From positions 248,001 through 312,000 of the forward strand of contig NC_020504.1 in NCBI RefSeq assembly GCF_000349325.1: DNA of 64,000 bases, given 5' to 3'. The notes beneath the pieces were generated by a model. The model was not told the DNA's origin and searched no databases. It saw only the letters and a program-made list of their open reading frames with translations. The position numbers and the translations under genes were made by a program. This document shows positions 17,834 through 27,725 of the stretch, in pieces. This DNA is from Streptomyces davaonensis JCM 4913. GTDB lineage: Bacteria; Actinomycetota; Actinomycetes; Streptomycetales; Streptomycetaceae. Numbering within the stretch: position 1 is the stretch's first letter; each line of letters starts with the position of its first letter.

Positions 17834-20593
17834 ATGGATTCCGTCGTCGGAGCCATGGTCGGCCGCGAACGCGAACAAGAGCTGCTGTCCGAGTTCGTGA
17901 CGGCCCCGGGAGGCCGGGCTCTCGTCCTGCGCGGCGAGACGGGTGTGGGCAAGAGTGCCCTGCTCGACCATGTCGCCGACCTGGCCACGGGCGAGAAGCA
18001 CCGGGTGATACGTGCGGCCGGTGTCGAGGCCGAGTCGGAGCTTCCGTTCGCCGGTCTGCACCAGTTCCTGTATCCGCTGCTGTCCTACGTCGACCGCCTG
18101 GACGATGTGCACCGACGCGTCTTCGACGTCGTCTTCGGCAGGGACGAGAGCACACCCCCCTCGGTCATGACCCTCGGCATCGCCGTGCTCGACCTGCTCT
18201 CGCTCGCCGCGTCGCAAAGGCCCCTGCTCCTGATACTCGACGACGGCCAGTGGCTGGACACCTCCAGCACCGAGGTATGCGGCTTCGTGGGGCGCCGTCT
18301 CACGGGCGGTTCCGTCCGCCTCGTCGTCGGCCTGCGTTCCGACATACCGTCAGGCTTCGACACCGCGGCCCTGTCCGCTCTGCCGGTGACCACGCTCTCC
18401 GAGAAGGCCTCCGAACAGCTCCTGGACGAGCGCCACCCCGGCCTCGACGCCCGGGTCCGCCGTCTGGTCCTCGACGAGTCCCAGGGAAATCCGCTGGCCT
18501 TGCTGGAACTTCCGCCCTACGTCGAGCGGGCGGGGCTCGACCCGACGGAAGGATTCGGGTACACCGGCGTCCCGTTGCCCCTGCGGCTGCAGCAGGTGTA
18601 CGGCTCCCGCATCGGAGCTCTCGGCGACGCCCTGCGCGCGGAGTTGCTGCGCGGCGCGCTGGACGGCGTCGGGGCGGGCACGGCGGCGGGCAGCACCCGG
18701 GGCACGCGCTACCGCATGCGCGACGCCGACGAGGCCGTGGCGGCCGGCCTGCTCGACATCGACCCGCTCGGCGGCGCCTTCGTCTTCCGGCATCCTCTGG
18801 TGCGCTCGACCGTGGTCCAGATGGCCACCCCCAACGAGCGGCGCGCGGCGCACGCGGCGCTGGCCCACGTGCACCGTGACGACGTGGAGCGACGAGCCAC
18901 CCACCTGGCGGCCTCGGTGATCGACCCCGACGAGCAGGTGGCCCTGGCGCTGGAGGCCGCCGCGGAGTCGGCCACACGGCGGGGCGGCGCGGTGGCCGCC
19001 GTCGCCTGGCTGACCCGGGCCGCGGAGCTGAGCGAGAGTCACGAGGACCGCTCCCGCAGACTCGGCGACGCGGCCTTCGTCGCCGGCCACACCGGCCGCC
19101 TCGACAGGGCGCGGCAACTGCTCCGCTCCGACACCGGGTCCGGGACGGCCGACTCCCCGGCCTCGGTGGTCGCCTCTGCCTACGCCGCCCTGTACGAGGA
19201 CGGCGACGTGCGGTCCTCGCAGCACCTGGTGCGGGCGGCGATCGAGAGCATCCGGGACGGCGGCGCACGAGAGCCGAGCGAGGTACTGACCCGGCTGGTC
19301 AACCTGCTGCTGGCCATCAATCAGTACGCGAGCGACGAGGAGTCCTGGCAGCGCACCCATGAGCTGATCGACTCACTGGGCGACCTGGTGCCGCCGTACT
19401 CCCGCGTCTACCAGGACTCCTGGAGCGATGTGGTGCGTCGCGGCGCCGGCGTACGCGAGCGGGTGGAGCGTGCCTTGGCCGACCTGCGCATACTCGAACC
19501 GTGGGACATCAGCCGGCTGAGCGTGGCCGCCTACCACGTGGACACCCTCAGCCAGTACCGGCCGCATCTCCAGCGGACCGTCGACCGCGAAGTGGCGACC
19601 GGGGCCAAAACGCCGGGCATGACGATGCTGCATCTGATCATGCTCGATCAGATCGCGGTCGGCGAGTGGGAGGAAGCCGAGCGGACCGGGCAGCGCGGCC
19701 TGGAGCTGATGACCTCGCACGGCCACGCCCTCTTCGCGCACCACAGCCAGGCCTATCTGGGGCTGCTCGCCGCGCTGCGCGGCGACACCGACCGGGCCCG
19801 CGAACTCCAGGCCACCGTCGACGCCTGGGCCCGGCCCCGCGGCGTCGGCTTCCTCACCCAGATCGCCGACGCCATCGGCACCACGGCCGCCCTCAACGAC
19901 GGCGACTACGAAGCTGCATACCTCCACGCCATCGGCATCACACCCCCCGGCACCTTCCAGCCGTACACGCACCAGGCCTCCCGCACCCTCCTCGACCTCG
20001 TCGAGGCAGCCCTCCACACCGGCCGCACCGAACAGGCCCGCAGCCACGCCCTCGCCGCCCAGCAGGCCCGCCTCCCCGACCTCTCCCCCCGCCTCGCCCT
20101 GCTCACCTACGGCGCCCTGGCCATGACCGCCACCAACCCCGCGGAAGCGGACACCATGTACCGCCGGGCCGAAACACACCCCGGCGCCGCAGGCTTCCCC
20201 TTCGAACTCGCCCGCATCCGCCTCGCGCACGGCATCCGCCTGCGTCACACACAAGGCCGCAAGGCTGCACGGCACACACTCATGATCGCCGCAGAGACCT
20301 TCGAGCGGCTCGGCACACCCGCCTGGGCCGAACGGGCCCGAGCCGAGCTTCGTACCGCCGGCGCCTCCGCCCCTGCCGCCTCGGCTCACCCCACCACCCT
20401 GACATGGCAGGAGCGTCGGATCGCGGACCTCGCCGCCGGCGGGCTGACCAACAAGGAGATCGGTGACCGGATGCACCTGTCACCGCGCACGGTCAGCTCG
20501 CACCTCTACCGCGTCTTCCCCAAGCTGGGCATCACCTCCCGCGCCGCATTGCGCGACGCGTTGGGAAAGCTGTCGAGTGATCAGGACGTGTGA
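17834..20593 (+). CDS. LAL-type LuxR family transcriptional regulator with AAA ATPase domain
   Basis: This encodes 919 aa from ATG 17834. The N-terminal ATPase has Walker A GETGVGKSALLDH (residues about 37-49) and Walker B LLLILDDGQWLD (about 135). The middle is TPR-like helical repeats over some 500 residues. The C-terminal LuxR helix-turn-helix is LTWQERRIADLAAGGLTNK then SPRTVSSHLYRVFPKL. This is the MalT/LAL architecture; such proteins bind ATP and an inducer and activate nearby or pathway genes in Streptomyces. The convergent hydrolase at 20626 is the closest gene; no biosynthetic operon is adjacent. Confidence 0.93.
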   Translation: MDSVVGAMVGREREQELLSEFVTAPGGRALVLRGETGVGKSALLDHVADLATGEKHRVIRAAGVEAESELPFAGLHQFLYPLLSYVDRLDDVHRRVFDVVFGRDESTPPSVMTLGIAVLDLLSLAASQRPLLLILDDGQWLDTSSTEVCGFVGRRLTGGSVRLVVGLRSDIPSGFDTAALSALPVTTLSEKASEQLLDERHPGLDARVRRLVLDESQGNPLALLELPPYVERAGLDPTEGFGYTGVPLPLRLQQVYGSRIGALGDALRAELLRGALDGVGAGTAAGSTRGTRYRMRDADEAVAAGLLDIDPLGGAFVFRHPLVRSTVVQMATPNERRAAHAALAHVHRDDVERRATHLAASVIDPDEQVALALEAAAESATRRGGAVAAVAWLTRAAELSESHEDRSRRLGDAAFVAGHTGRLDRARQLLRSDTGSGTADSPASVVASAYAALYEDGDVRSSQHLVRAAIESIRDGGAREPSEVLTRLVNLLLAINQYASDEESWQRTHELIDSLGDLVPPYSRVYQDSWSDVVRRGAGVRERVERALADLRILEPWDISRLSVAAYHVDTLSQYRPHLQRTVDREVATGAKTPGMTMLHLIMLDQIAVGEWEEAERTGQRGLELMTSHGHALFAHHSQAYLGLLAALRGDTDRARELQATVDAWARPRGVGFLTQIADAIGTTAALNDGDYEAAYLHAIGITPPGTFQPYTHQASRTLLDLVEAALHTGRTEQARSHALAAQQARLPDLSPRLALLTYGALAMTATNPAEADTMYRRAETHPGAAGFPFELARIRLAHGIRLRHTQGRKAARHTLMIAAETFERLGTPAWAERARAELRTAGASAPAASAHPTTLTWQERRIADLAAGGLTNKEIGDRMHLSPRTVSSHLYRVFPKLGITSRAALRDALGKLSSDQDV

Positions 20594-20625
20594 GTACGCC
20601 GCATGCGCGCCGCAGCCCCCGACGG

Positions 20626-21435
20626 TCACGCTGTCAGCCCTCCCCCGGGCAGCGGTCGGACGCCGTGCTCGTCCAGCCAGCCGAGCACGTAGTCGGCGAC
20701 GAAACGCCATCCGCCGTCGATGACCAGTGAGTGGGCGCGGTCCGCGAACTGCTTCAGGTCGGTCACCGCCGTGGAATCGCCGTACTGCTTGTAGACCGCG
20801 CGGGTCACGGAGTCGGGCACGAGCCGGTCCTCCTGCCCCGAGATCAGCAGGAGCGGTCCGCGGCGCGCGTTGCCGGTGTCCGCCACGGCGAGCGGGTTGC
20901 GCACGCCACCGGCGCAGCCGAGGTCGGTGAGCAGGCGGTGTGGTGCCGGTATGGCGTAACGCTCGAAGAGCCGGTCGGACTCCTCGGGCGCGACGGTGTT
21001 CGCGACGACGTGACGAAACCGCTCCGGGGACAGGGCCACCAACTCGTCGGCGCCCTCGGCCTGTCCGGGTGTCCACAGCGGCGGCGCGGGCCGGGTGACG
21101 TCGTTGATCGGGGCAGGTGCGATCGCCACCGCCGCCCGGCCGACATTGGCGCCGATGAGGTGCTGCGCGATGAGCCCGCCGACGGAGTGTCCGACGATCA
21201 CCGGCGAGACGTCGAACGACCGCACGATACCGGCGTAGTGGTCCATCAGCGCGTCCAGGCCGAGGCCGCCGAGCGGCTCCGGAGACAGGCGTACGTCCAT
21301 GGCGGCCGCGGCCTCCCCGGGCCACCCGGGCGCCGTGGCGATGAACCCCCGACTCGCGAACCGCTCCACCCATGCCTCCCAGGACAGCGCGTGCAGCCAC
21401 GCGCCATGGATGAAGACGACGGGAGTACGGTTCAC
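20626..21435 (-). CDS. alpha/beta hydrolase
   Basis: This encodes 269 aa from GTG 21433-21435 behind GGAGGAA. The N-terminus PVVFIHGAWLHALSWEAW has the HGAW oxyanion motif. The nucleophile Ser is in VGHSVGGLIAQ, Asp in SGQEDRLVPDS, and His in DRAHSLVIDG. No signal peptide is present. It ends 32 bp from the convergent LAL regulator. Confidence 0.87.
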   Translation of the reverse strand: MNRTPVVFIHGAWLHALSWEAWVERFASRGFIATAPGWPGEAAAAMDVRLSPEPLGGLGLDALMDHYAGIVRSFDVSPVIVGHSVGGLIAQHLIGANVGRAAVAIAPAPINDVTRPAPPLWTPGQAEGADELVALSPERFRHVVANTVAPEESDRLFERYAIPAPHRLLTDLGCAGGVRNPLAVADTGNARRGPLLLISGQEDRLVPDSVTRAVYKQYGDSTAVTDLKQFADRAHSLVIDGGWRFVADYVLGWLDEHGVRPLPGGGLTA

Positions 21436-21759
21436 GGCTGGTTCCTCCGAGCATCACGACCACCCGGCACCGGCACGCGGGCGATTGGTTCAGCATGGTT
21501 CAGGTGTGAGTCGCGGGCGACAGTCGAATGACTGAATGTCCAAGGCCCTCCCCTGCGGGCCCGCAGACTCCCGTCCGTGCCCGAACACGCCGCTCCCTCG
21601 GCACCCAAGACGGGATAGCTGGGCACATACCAACCACCCGGCACGGTGATCATCCTCAGGTCGGGTGCGTCAGGGCAGTCAAGTTACTTATGTACAAGGC
21701 TCCCGCGGCGACGAGAGTAGATCGGGCCACCGTCCGTCACAGCGAAGGACCACCCCGAC
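21436..21759. other. divergent promoter region with a perfect dyad
   Basis: The 324-bp gap lies between a minus-strand hydrolase and the SsgA-like gene. It contains CAGTC-GAAT-GACTG at 21521-21534 (a perfect dyad, partly shared with 12866) and an AT-rich ACTTATGTACAAG stretch near 21685 that could be a promoter. No gene is visible. Confidence 0.4.
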
Positions 21760-22209
21760 ATGAGCGGCAACGAACCCGGTGTCCAGGCCCGCCCTGGCCT
21801 GACCCTGGACATCGAGCGCGTGCTCGACGTCTCCACGCGGCAGGCCGTCCGAGCGGAATTCCGGTTCAGCGCGGCATCCCCCTTGATCGTGAGCGTGGAG
21901 CTTGTCGTCGAAGGCGGTCCGCGTGTCGTGTGGCGGATCGGGCGGGACCTCCTCCAGCAGGGGCTGCACTCGATGGGTGGCCTCGGCGACGTTCGGATGT
22001 GGCCGTCGCACCTGGAGGAGCGAAGCACCGCGTGGCTTCAGCTGGCCTCGGGTGACATGGCGGCCCTGTTCGAGCTTCCCGTGCCACCGCTGGCGGAGTG
22101 GCTGGAGCACACCTATCGGCTCGTGCCCGCGGGAGACGAGCTCGCCGGAGTCGACTGGGACGCCGCCGGTGCGGAACTGCTCCCCGCTCACGGAGCCCGG
22201 TCCGACTGA
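21760..22209 (+). CDS. SsgA-like sporulation/cell division regulator (SALP)
   Basis: This encodes 149 aa. The pattern RAEFRFSAASPLIVSVELVV, VVWRIGRDLLQQGL, GDVRMWPS and LFELPVPPLAEWLEHTYRLVP is the SsgA-like fold found only in sporulating actinomycetes. Family members (SsgA, SsgB and others) guide septum placement and peptidoglycan synthesis by recruiting FtsZ or related proteins. The N-terminal 15 residues are extra. Which SALP subtype it is cannot be decided here. Confidence 0.85.
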   Translation: MSGNEPGVQARPGLTLDIERVLDVSTRQAVRAEFRFSAASPLIVSVELVVEGGPRVVWRIGRDLLQQGLHSMGGLGDVRMWPSHLEERSTAWLQLASGDMAALFELPVPPLAEWLEHTYRLVPAGDELAGVDWDAAGAELLPAHGARSD

Positions 22210-22250
22210 TCGCCTGCCCCACGCGGCGAGCCCCGCCCGCCCGCCGAACA

Positions 22251-23281
22251 TCACTCCGTGTGGCCGGCCTCGGCCCACCAAGCGGCAGTCGTCGCGGTGG
22301 CCTCGGTCACGGCGGCCAGCCTCTCGTAGTCCAGCGTTCCGGGCAGGTCCGTCGACCGGTGGTAGTGCGGATTCCGGAAGTTCGCGGTGACCGTGAGCAT
22401 GAGCGCGGGGATCCCCCGGTTCCAGAAGGCCCCGTGGTCGCTGCGCCCCAGGTGCTTGGCGGGCGGAACGGCCAGTCCGGCGAGCAGTCCGAGCAGACCG
22501 TCCGGCCGCGGGTCCCGCAGCAGCAGACCGGGGACGGCCGGGGAGGCCGCCGCGGCGGCCCGCTTCCACACCTCGGCCGCCGCCGCCGAGGAGCGGCGGT
22601 GCACCACGAGGGTGAAGTCACCCCGGTACCCGTGCGCGCACGTCGCGGCGGACGCCTCCGGGAAGACCGTTCGAAACCGACCGGGAGCCGCTGCGTGCCC
22701 GGGGCTTCGTCGACGTAGCCGACCGACTCCAGGCAGATCATCCCGCGCACCCGGCCGTCCCGGCCCAGTTCACGGGCGACTTGCCGAGCGCCGATCAGGC
22801 CGAGCTCCTCCATGTCGAACACGGCGAGGACGATGCGCGGCGCGGTCAGCAGCGCGGCCAGCAGCCGTGCCGTCTCCAACAGCGACGCCACGCCTGAGGC
22901 GTTGTCGTCCGCGCCGGGACTGCCGCTGACCGTGTCCAGGTGAGCGCCCACCACAACGACCGGCCCGGTTCTGGAACGAGGCAATGAGGCGAGGAGATTC
23001 GCCCCGGACAGGCGCGGGTGCAGCCGGGGTTCGAGGGCGAGCGCCCGGTGACCGTGCTGGTCCGTCGAGCCGATCCGCCGGCGCACGTCGAACGCCCGCC
23101 GTTCCACCAGCCAGCCCGCTGCCGCCAGTTCGTCACGGACGTACGCCTCGGCACGTTCCATCGCCTCGGACGTCCCGCGCCGACCGCGTGGCTCGGCGGC
23201 GAGGAACTCCACATGACGCCGCAGCAGCCCGGCGTCGGCCAGTGGTCCACGTGGGCGCGACGGTGTCGGGTCGTTCGTCAT
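22251..23281 (-). pseudogene. M28 family zinc aminopeptidase, one-base frameshift
   Basis: The first 205 codons encode an M28 peptidase with the metal motifs GAHLDTVSGSPGADDNASG and FDMEELGLIGA. Just after LPVGFER the frame shifts near 22668. One base appears lost, since restoring a G gives RVFPEASAATCAHGYRGDF. The C-terminal third, including the last metal site DHGAFWNRGIP, continues in the other frame to 22251. A single-base change in a G/C run could also be a sequencing error. There is no signal peptide. Confidence 0.8.
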
Positions 23282-23352
23282 GGAGCGCTACCGTCTCCGA
23301 GGGGTCATGGGCGCCGGGCAAGTCAACGGGCCCTTGGCGCGCGTGGCGACAC

Positions 23353-23802
23353 TCAAGGTTTCGCCGAGGTGAGTACCTCGCAGTCGGCCGCCCTGACGGC
23401 CTCGAGGGCGCTCAGGAGGCCGGTCGGCGGTGCGGTGATCCTGCGAGCACGGACGTCGATCCACGCGCCGAGGGTGCGCACGACAGCGGCTTCGGTTCCG
23501 TCTTCCCGCGCGAAGGCGTGCTCGAAGCGCCACCGTGCGCCGTCCGGGCTCAGGCCGACGACGCGGGATGCCACGGTGATCACTTCGAGGGGAAGGATCT
23601 CGCGCAGGTAGGCCACCTCCTCACCGAGCGACACGGCGGCATACCCCGCTTTCAGCAGGTCCTTCGGCTTCCACCCCGACTCGACCAGAAAGCCGAGCCT
23701 GGCCGTGGAGGCGTATTCCAGATACCTGGTATTGCGGAGATGGCCGTTCAGGTCCACATCGTCCCAACGGACTTCGAAGGACTTCGTCAGTTCCTTGGAC
23801 AT
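23353..23802 (-). CDS. acyl-CoA thioesterase, 4HBT hot-dog fold
   Basis: This encodes 149 aa from ATG 23800-23802; two in-frame upstream starts exist and no ribosome site is strong. VRWDDVDLNGHLRNTRYLEYAS matches the 4-hydroxybenzoyl-CoA thioesterase active site, with Asp and the NGH turn. Members hydrolyse acyl-CoA thioesters in the cytosol. The start choice is uncertain by up to 20 residues. Confidence 0.8.
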   Translation of the reverse strand: MSKELTKSFEVRWDDVDLNGHLRNTRYLEYASTARLGFLVESGWKPKDLLKAGYAAVSLGEEVAYLREILPLEVITVASRVVGLSPDGARWRFEHAFAREDGTEAAVVRTLGAWIDVRARRITAPPTGLLSALEAVRAADCEVLTSAKP

Positions 23803-24102
23803 AACAGCAGGCCAGCCTTTCCGTGCCATGGTCACCGATCCGGGTGCGATCTCCACGTACACGAGAGGGAGAGGGGTGATGGTTCACTTCTGGGGATGTA
23901 CGGGCTGGCACACGTGTGGGTAGGTGCTTCACTTCGGCGAAGCCGATGTTGGTGACGTACTCGTACTGACCCCACTCCGAGCCGAGATCCACCGTCGCGT
24001 CGCTGACCCACGCCTCGTCCAGGGCCGTGTCGTCGGCGGTGGCCCAGGCCTCGACGATCCGGTCCCAGTGGCGGACGTTCAGCGTGCGGCGGCGCATGGG
24101 GC
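23803..24102. other. region with an unrecognised coding fragment on the minus strand
   Basis: A minus-strand frame near 23920-24097 (start MRRRTLNVRHWDRIVEAW, then TALDEAWVSDATVDLGSEW) reads like real protein but loses sense after about 60 codons. It looks like the N-terminal scrap of a lost gene. I cannot name the family. Confidence 0.3.
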
Positions 24103-24882
24103 ATGCGGGAGGTCTCCGAGCTGGGTCTGCTCGTTCCCCTCCCGCTCACCGCGGAGGGGTTCTACGACGCTTCCCTCACAGTGCCGTCACTTGAGGACGT
24201 GCTTTTCATGGCCGACTGCATCGCGTTCGACCACGACTCCCCCACGGTCGTCGCACCCTTGCAGGAGCCGGCCGCGGCTCCCTACGAACCGATCGGGCAC
24301 GACCGCCCGTGGCTTCCTGCCAATCACACCTACCGTGACATCCTCGCCTCCGTCGCCGAGCAGGCCCACGAGATCCGCTACACCGACATGTTGCGGCTGC
24401 GGTACAGCACGTCCGGTGACCCGTTGACCCGGTTCAGCCACCGGTTCGCGGGGCGCGTCGAGCCGCTCGCCCTTTACGCCATGGTCATCCGGCACGTTGA
24501 TCTGCTCGCCGAGTACATGGGGTTGTTCCGGGTGCTGGAAGCGCCGCGGGGCAGCAACGGGCTGGACTTCATCACCGGCCACCTCGATTCTCTTGAGGGG
24601 TACGACTTCGGGAGGCTGGTGACCGTTCCGGCGTTCCTCCCGGAGCAAGCCGAGGAGCCCGTCGAAGTGTTCTCCGTGCTCAAGGAAAGGGCGCTCGGCC
24701 GCATGGAGGCACTGGTAACCGCCGGCATCGATACCGCCAGGCATCTCTACGCCATCCGCAACGGACTGGCACAGGGCAAGAAGGATCTCATCCTGAACGA
24801 TTTCGGGATCGCCGTTGACACGTGGCGGCCGACCTGCCTCTGCTGAAGCTGCTCGCGCGTATCGCTGTCGAGCAAGGCTGAC
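24103..24882 (+). pseudogene. unrecognised protein, frameshifted near its C-terminus
   Basis: The main frame has 247 codons and protein-like composition: SLEDVLFMADCIAFD, ADMLRLRYS-like and RHLYAIRNGLAQGKKD segments. After FGIAVD the sequence turns to nonsense and stops. A shift at about 24812 continues as VAADLPLLKLLARIAVEQG and ends at 24882. The two bases AC of GACAC look inserted. The beginning may also be missing, since no ribosome site is seen. I do not recognise the family. Confidence 0.45.
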
Positions 24883-25134
24883 TGCCACAACGCCTGCCAG
24901 CACCCGGCTGCTCCACACCGGCAAGTGCGCACCGGGCGGCTCAGGTTGCTTTCAGCGGGATGTGGCACACGCTCCGCGGAGCGGATGCCAGTTACGTTCA
25001 GCGGCTGTCGTCGACTGCCACCGTGCAGGAGCCACTCGACAGTCGTCATGCGGCTGGGCACGAAGTAGCGTTCCATTTCTTGCAAGCGCGGCCGGGGATG
25101 ACTTCTCTGGAAGGAAACCGGGGTGCGGTACGGA

Positions 25135-26097
25135 TCACGTGCCCGGCCCAGGAGCGGGCGGGTGTATTGGACAGTGCGGATCTGGTGGTGCGGCGCGGTA
25201 TGGCGCGAAGGCGGTGTCTGCGGCGTCCCGGTACGGGCGCCGGGACATCCGGGTGACAAGCCGCCACATGGTGCGTTCCTCAGCCAGTTGCTGCGGCAGG
25301 ACGAGTCCGAGCGAGTCAGCCAGCGGTTTGCGGCCCAAGTTGACCATGGCCCGCACAGCGGCAGCCCACTCGTCGGTGGCGTACACGGCGGAGCGGTACC
25401 ACAGCGGAATGAGCGCGCTCAGCGTGATGGCAATGACAACCAGAAGGGGTCGCTCAGCATCGGCTGATGTCAGGGCCGCCATTGCGAGCACCGCCACCGC
25501 CCCGTGCCCATACAGCAATGCCACGAAGAAGTCCACGCTGGTACGTGCCGTTTCCACTTGGCGGCGTGCTTGTGCAGGTGCGGTGGCGTTGAGCTCGTTC
25601 CACAGCACCTGCGTGTCGAGCAGGAAGCGGTTATGACCGTATTCCTCGAAGCGGCGGATGGCGTTGCCGAGCCGGGTCGGGGCGAGTTGGCCGTCGTCGG
25701 CCGGGTAGCGAGCCAACTGCTCGTTGAGGAGTGCGCGCTGTACGGGAGTGCGGTCTTCCGGGTGGGCGATCAGATCGGCAATTCGCTCTTTGCGGGCTTG
25801 CTGGCGCCGACACCCGCGGTCGTACGCGCCACGGGGCCACAGCAGGTAGCCCTCAAGGATCCGGTAGAGGGGGGTCTGGAGAGCGTTGAGCACAATGCCG
25901 AAGAGAACGGCGGCGCAGAGCAGCAGCAAGGCTGTCTGACTGGCCGAGCCGGGCCAGACACGCTCGATGACTGCGGTGCGCTGCAGGCTGGGGGCGACAC
26001 CGAAGAAGAAGACTGCGAGATTGAGCGCGGCAGGCAAGAGCCAGCCGACGACCAGGGCCCATCCGCCCCCAAGGACGCCCTTGGCGATGTCACCCAC
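25135..26097 (-). CDS. membrane protein in a Trypco2 operon
   Basis: This encodes 320 aa from GTG 26095-26097 with GGAGCG before it. Four hydrophobic helices are visible. Two are near the N-terminus (GWALVVGWLLPAALNLAVFF and TALLLLCAAVLFGIVLNAL), and two are in the middle (FFVALLYGHGAVAVLAMAAL and LLVVIAITLSALIPLWY). Between the pairs lies a charged cytoplasmic segment of about 80 residues. No family is recognised. It starts 3 bp after the stop of the Trypco2 gene, so the two form one unit, perhaps a membrane-localised partner in a conflict or signalling system. Confidence 0.7.
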   Translation of the reverse strand: MGDIAKGVLGGGWALVVGWLLPAALNLAVFFFGVAPSLQRTAVIERVWPGSASQTALLLLCAAVLFGIVLNALQTPLYRILEGYLLWPRGAYDRGCRRQQARKERIADLIAHPEDRTPVQRALLNEQLARYPADDGQLAPTRLGNAIRRFEEYGHNRFLLDTQVLWNELNATAPAQARRQVETARTSVDFFVALLYGHGAVAVLAMAALTSADAERPLLVVIAITLSALIPLWYRSAVYATDEWAAAVRAMVNLGRKPLADSLGLVLPQQLAEERTMWRLVTRMSRRPYRDAADTAFAPYRAAPPDPHCPIHPPAPGPGT

Positions 26098-26100
26098 GGA

Positions 26101-26469
26101 TCAGCGCTCCTGCTGCGGCCAGTCGTCGTCCGGATCGTTTTCTGGCCCAGGTGAAGTGTGCCCGGCGACGGGGATACGTTCGATGTCGCCGGCACTGATG
26201 CGGGCGGGACGGCCGGAGACCTCAGCCCGCGGCTGAAGGGTCAGAGTGATTCGCTGAGTGCCAGAACGCGGCTGCGCGCCGTCCTCGGCTTCAGCGTCCA
26301 CGACCCAGAGGCGAATCCCGCCTCGGGCGCTGGACTCGCGGGTCACCGTCACCGTGACCTCGATCTCCACCGGCCCCAGGTCAAACTGGACCGCTTGCCC
26401 CTCCTGCTCCTGTGCTGCGGTGGCCAGCTGCTGCCGCAACTCGCGGATCAGGTCGGATAGTTCAATCAC
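26101..26469 (-). CDS. Trypco2 family protein
   Basis: This encodes 122 aa from GTG 26467-26469. IELSDLIRELRQQL, then VQFDLGPVEIEVTVTVTRES and IRLWVVDAEAE, is the trypsin-co-occurring domain 2 pattern. This domain was described from genomic context in actinobacterial and cyanobacterial conflict systems, together with trypsin-like proteases and effector-associated domains. No protease is found here. The partner is the membrane protein immediately downstream. The C-terminal 25 residues are acidic and probably disordered. Confidence 0.75.
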   Translation of the reverse strand: MIELSDLIRELRQQLATAAQEQEGQAVQFDLGPVEIEVTVTVTRESSARGGIRLWVVDAEAEDGAQPRSGTQRITLTLQPRAEVSGRPARISAGDIERIPVAGHTSPGPENDPDDDWPQQER

Positions 26470-26748
26470 CCACGCGCCCCTAACTGCATGCAGCCACGAT
26501 CTCCGTAGCATGGCATAGCGCCGAGAGCACTTGCCCGCCGATGCTCGAAGGTGCCCGGCTCGGTTGCCCGGGCTGGGGACGACGTCCAGCCGGGCGCCAC
26601 TCGGGGACAGATGACCCAGGAACCACACTCATTCCGCTCGCCGGTTGCGGGGAGGGCGGGACAGACACCCTGCGCTCCAGTGGGTGACGACGTACACGAT
26701 CTCGTCGCTGGGCAGCGCTGGTTCGCCGCCTCGGGAGTGGCGGGCAGG

Positions 26749-27060
26749 TCACTCGAGCCAGTCATTGGGGATCAGGGCTTGGCGCCGTCCGTCGTGCGGC
26801 CGCCAGTTCTCAACGATGGCGTCCTGGAACCAGGACCCCTCCGTGAGGTTGACGTGGTCGCACACGATGATCTGCAGTGCGCCCTCGTTGAGTTCCGCCA
26901 CGTCCCTGAGGAGTTCGAAGTAGGCCGTGACAGTGTCCCAGTCTGCGAGGTGTGTGGTGACGAATCTGGCGGCGCCAACGGGGCGCCGAAACAGTCCATG
27001 CAAGCGGCGATGTCACGGCAACTTCTCGGCCACTCCACTGCCGACTCAGTAGGACTCATC
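26749..27060 (-). pseudogene. DUF3732-type SMC-like ATPase, C-terminal remnant
   Basis: The frame ends [29 protein letters not shown], with [12 protein letters not shown] and LIPNDWLE following. This matches the extreme C-terminus of DUF3732 proteins, which are RecF/SMC-like ATPases often found in defence-type loci. No ATPase core is present upstream; the sequence loses sense above 27010. It is a fragment and no product is expected. Confidence 0.55.
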
Positions 27061-27476
27061 GCTGGAAGAGCCAGTTGCCGAAGACGGCGTGGGCTTCGAG
27101 GAGGGCGCGGGGGACGGTCATCGGTGGGGGCACGTAGGCGTTCTCACAACTTCTGCGGCCGCCTCAATCAGCTTGCAGGAACGCAGTTCAGGTGTGCTTC
27201 TCTCCCCCGAACCGCCCAGGCGATCGGCAACGATGGTGCTCTTTGAACTTGGCTCTGACCGCGATTGCGTGAAGGACCTCCGGTGGTGAGGAGGTGTGCT
27301 GCTTGCACGAGTTGGCGTGCGAGGGCGCGGGTGGCACTCGGCGAGGCCGATGATGTCGAGCTGTCCAAGTCCCAGATCAGATCGTTTGGTAATGCGTCGG
27401 ACGACTACCGCCGTCTTGACTGGAACCTGTCAAGGTATCGACAATTGCCCGTACCTCCCCACCCCTTGGAGGACCG
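27061..27476. other. intergenic, short coding scraps only
   Basis: A minus-strand stretch at 27057-27120 reads TVPRALLEAHAVFGNWLFQR before a stop. This is probably the tail of another lost gene, family unknown. Nothing else is recognisable. Confidence 0.3.
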
Positions 27477-27725
27477 TTGCCCCACGGCCCGTCTCGCCGC
27501 GCGACACTGCTGGCGGCAGCCGCCGGCGCGTTCGCGCTGCCAGCCATCTGTTCCGGACCCGCGCGTGCCGACACCCCCCTCCCGCCGGGACGCCGTGAAC
27601 TCCCCATCGTCACGCACTCCCGCCACCCCGGCGCCGTCCACGGCCCCGAAGCCGCGCGCGGCGCCCACACCGAACCCCTCAACGCCGCCGTCAACTGCGC
27701 CCTGGACCGAGGAGGGCGGAACTGA
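27477..27725 (+). CDS. small exported protein (82 aa) overlapping an amidase gene
   Basis: The TTG start at 27477 follows TTGGAGGA. The first 32 residues look like a twin-arginine or Sec signal: SRRATLLAAAAGAFALPAI, then ARADTPLPPG. The rest is Pro/Arg/His-rich and not recognisable. Its TGA overlaps the ATG of the next gene (TGATG), so the two are coupled. It could be a small secreted partner, or the detached signal region of an ancestral amidase preprotein. Confidence 0.5.
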   Translation: MPHGPSRRATLLAAAAGAFALPAICSGPARADTPLPPGRRELPIVTHSRHPGAVHGPEAARGAHTEPLNAAVNCALDRGGRN

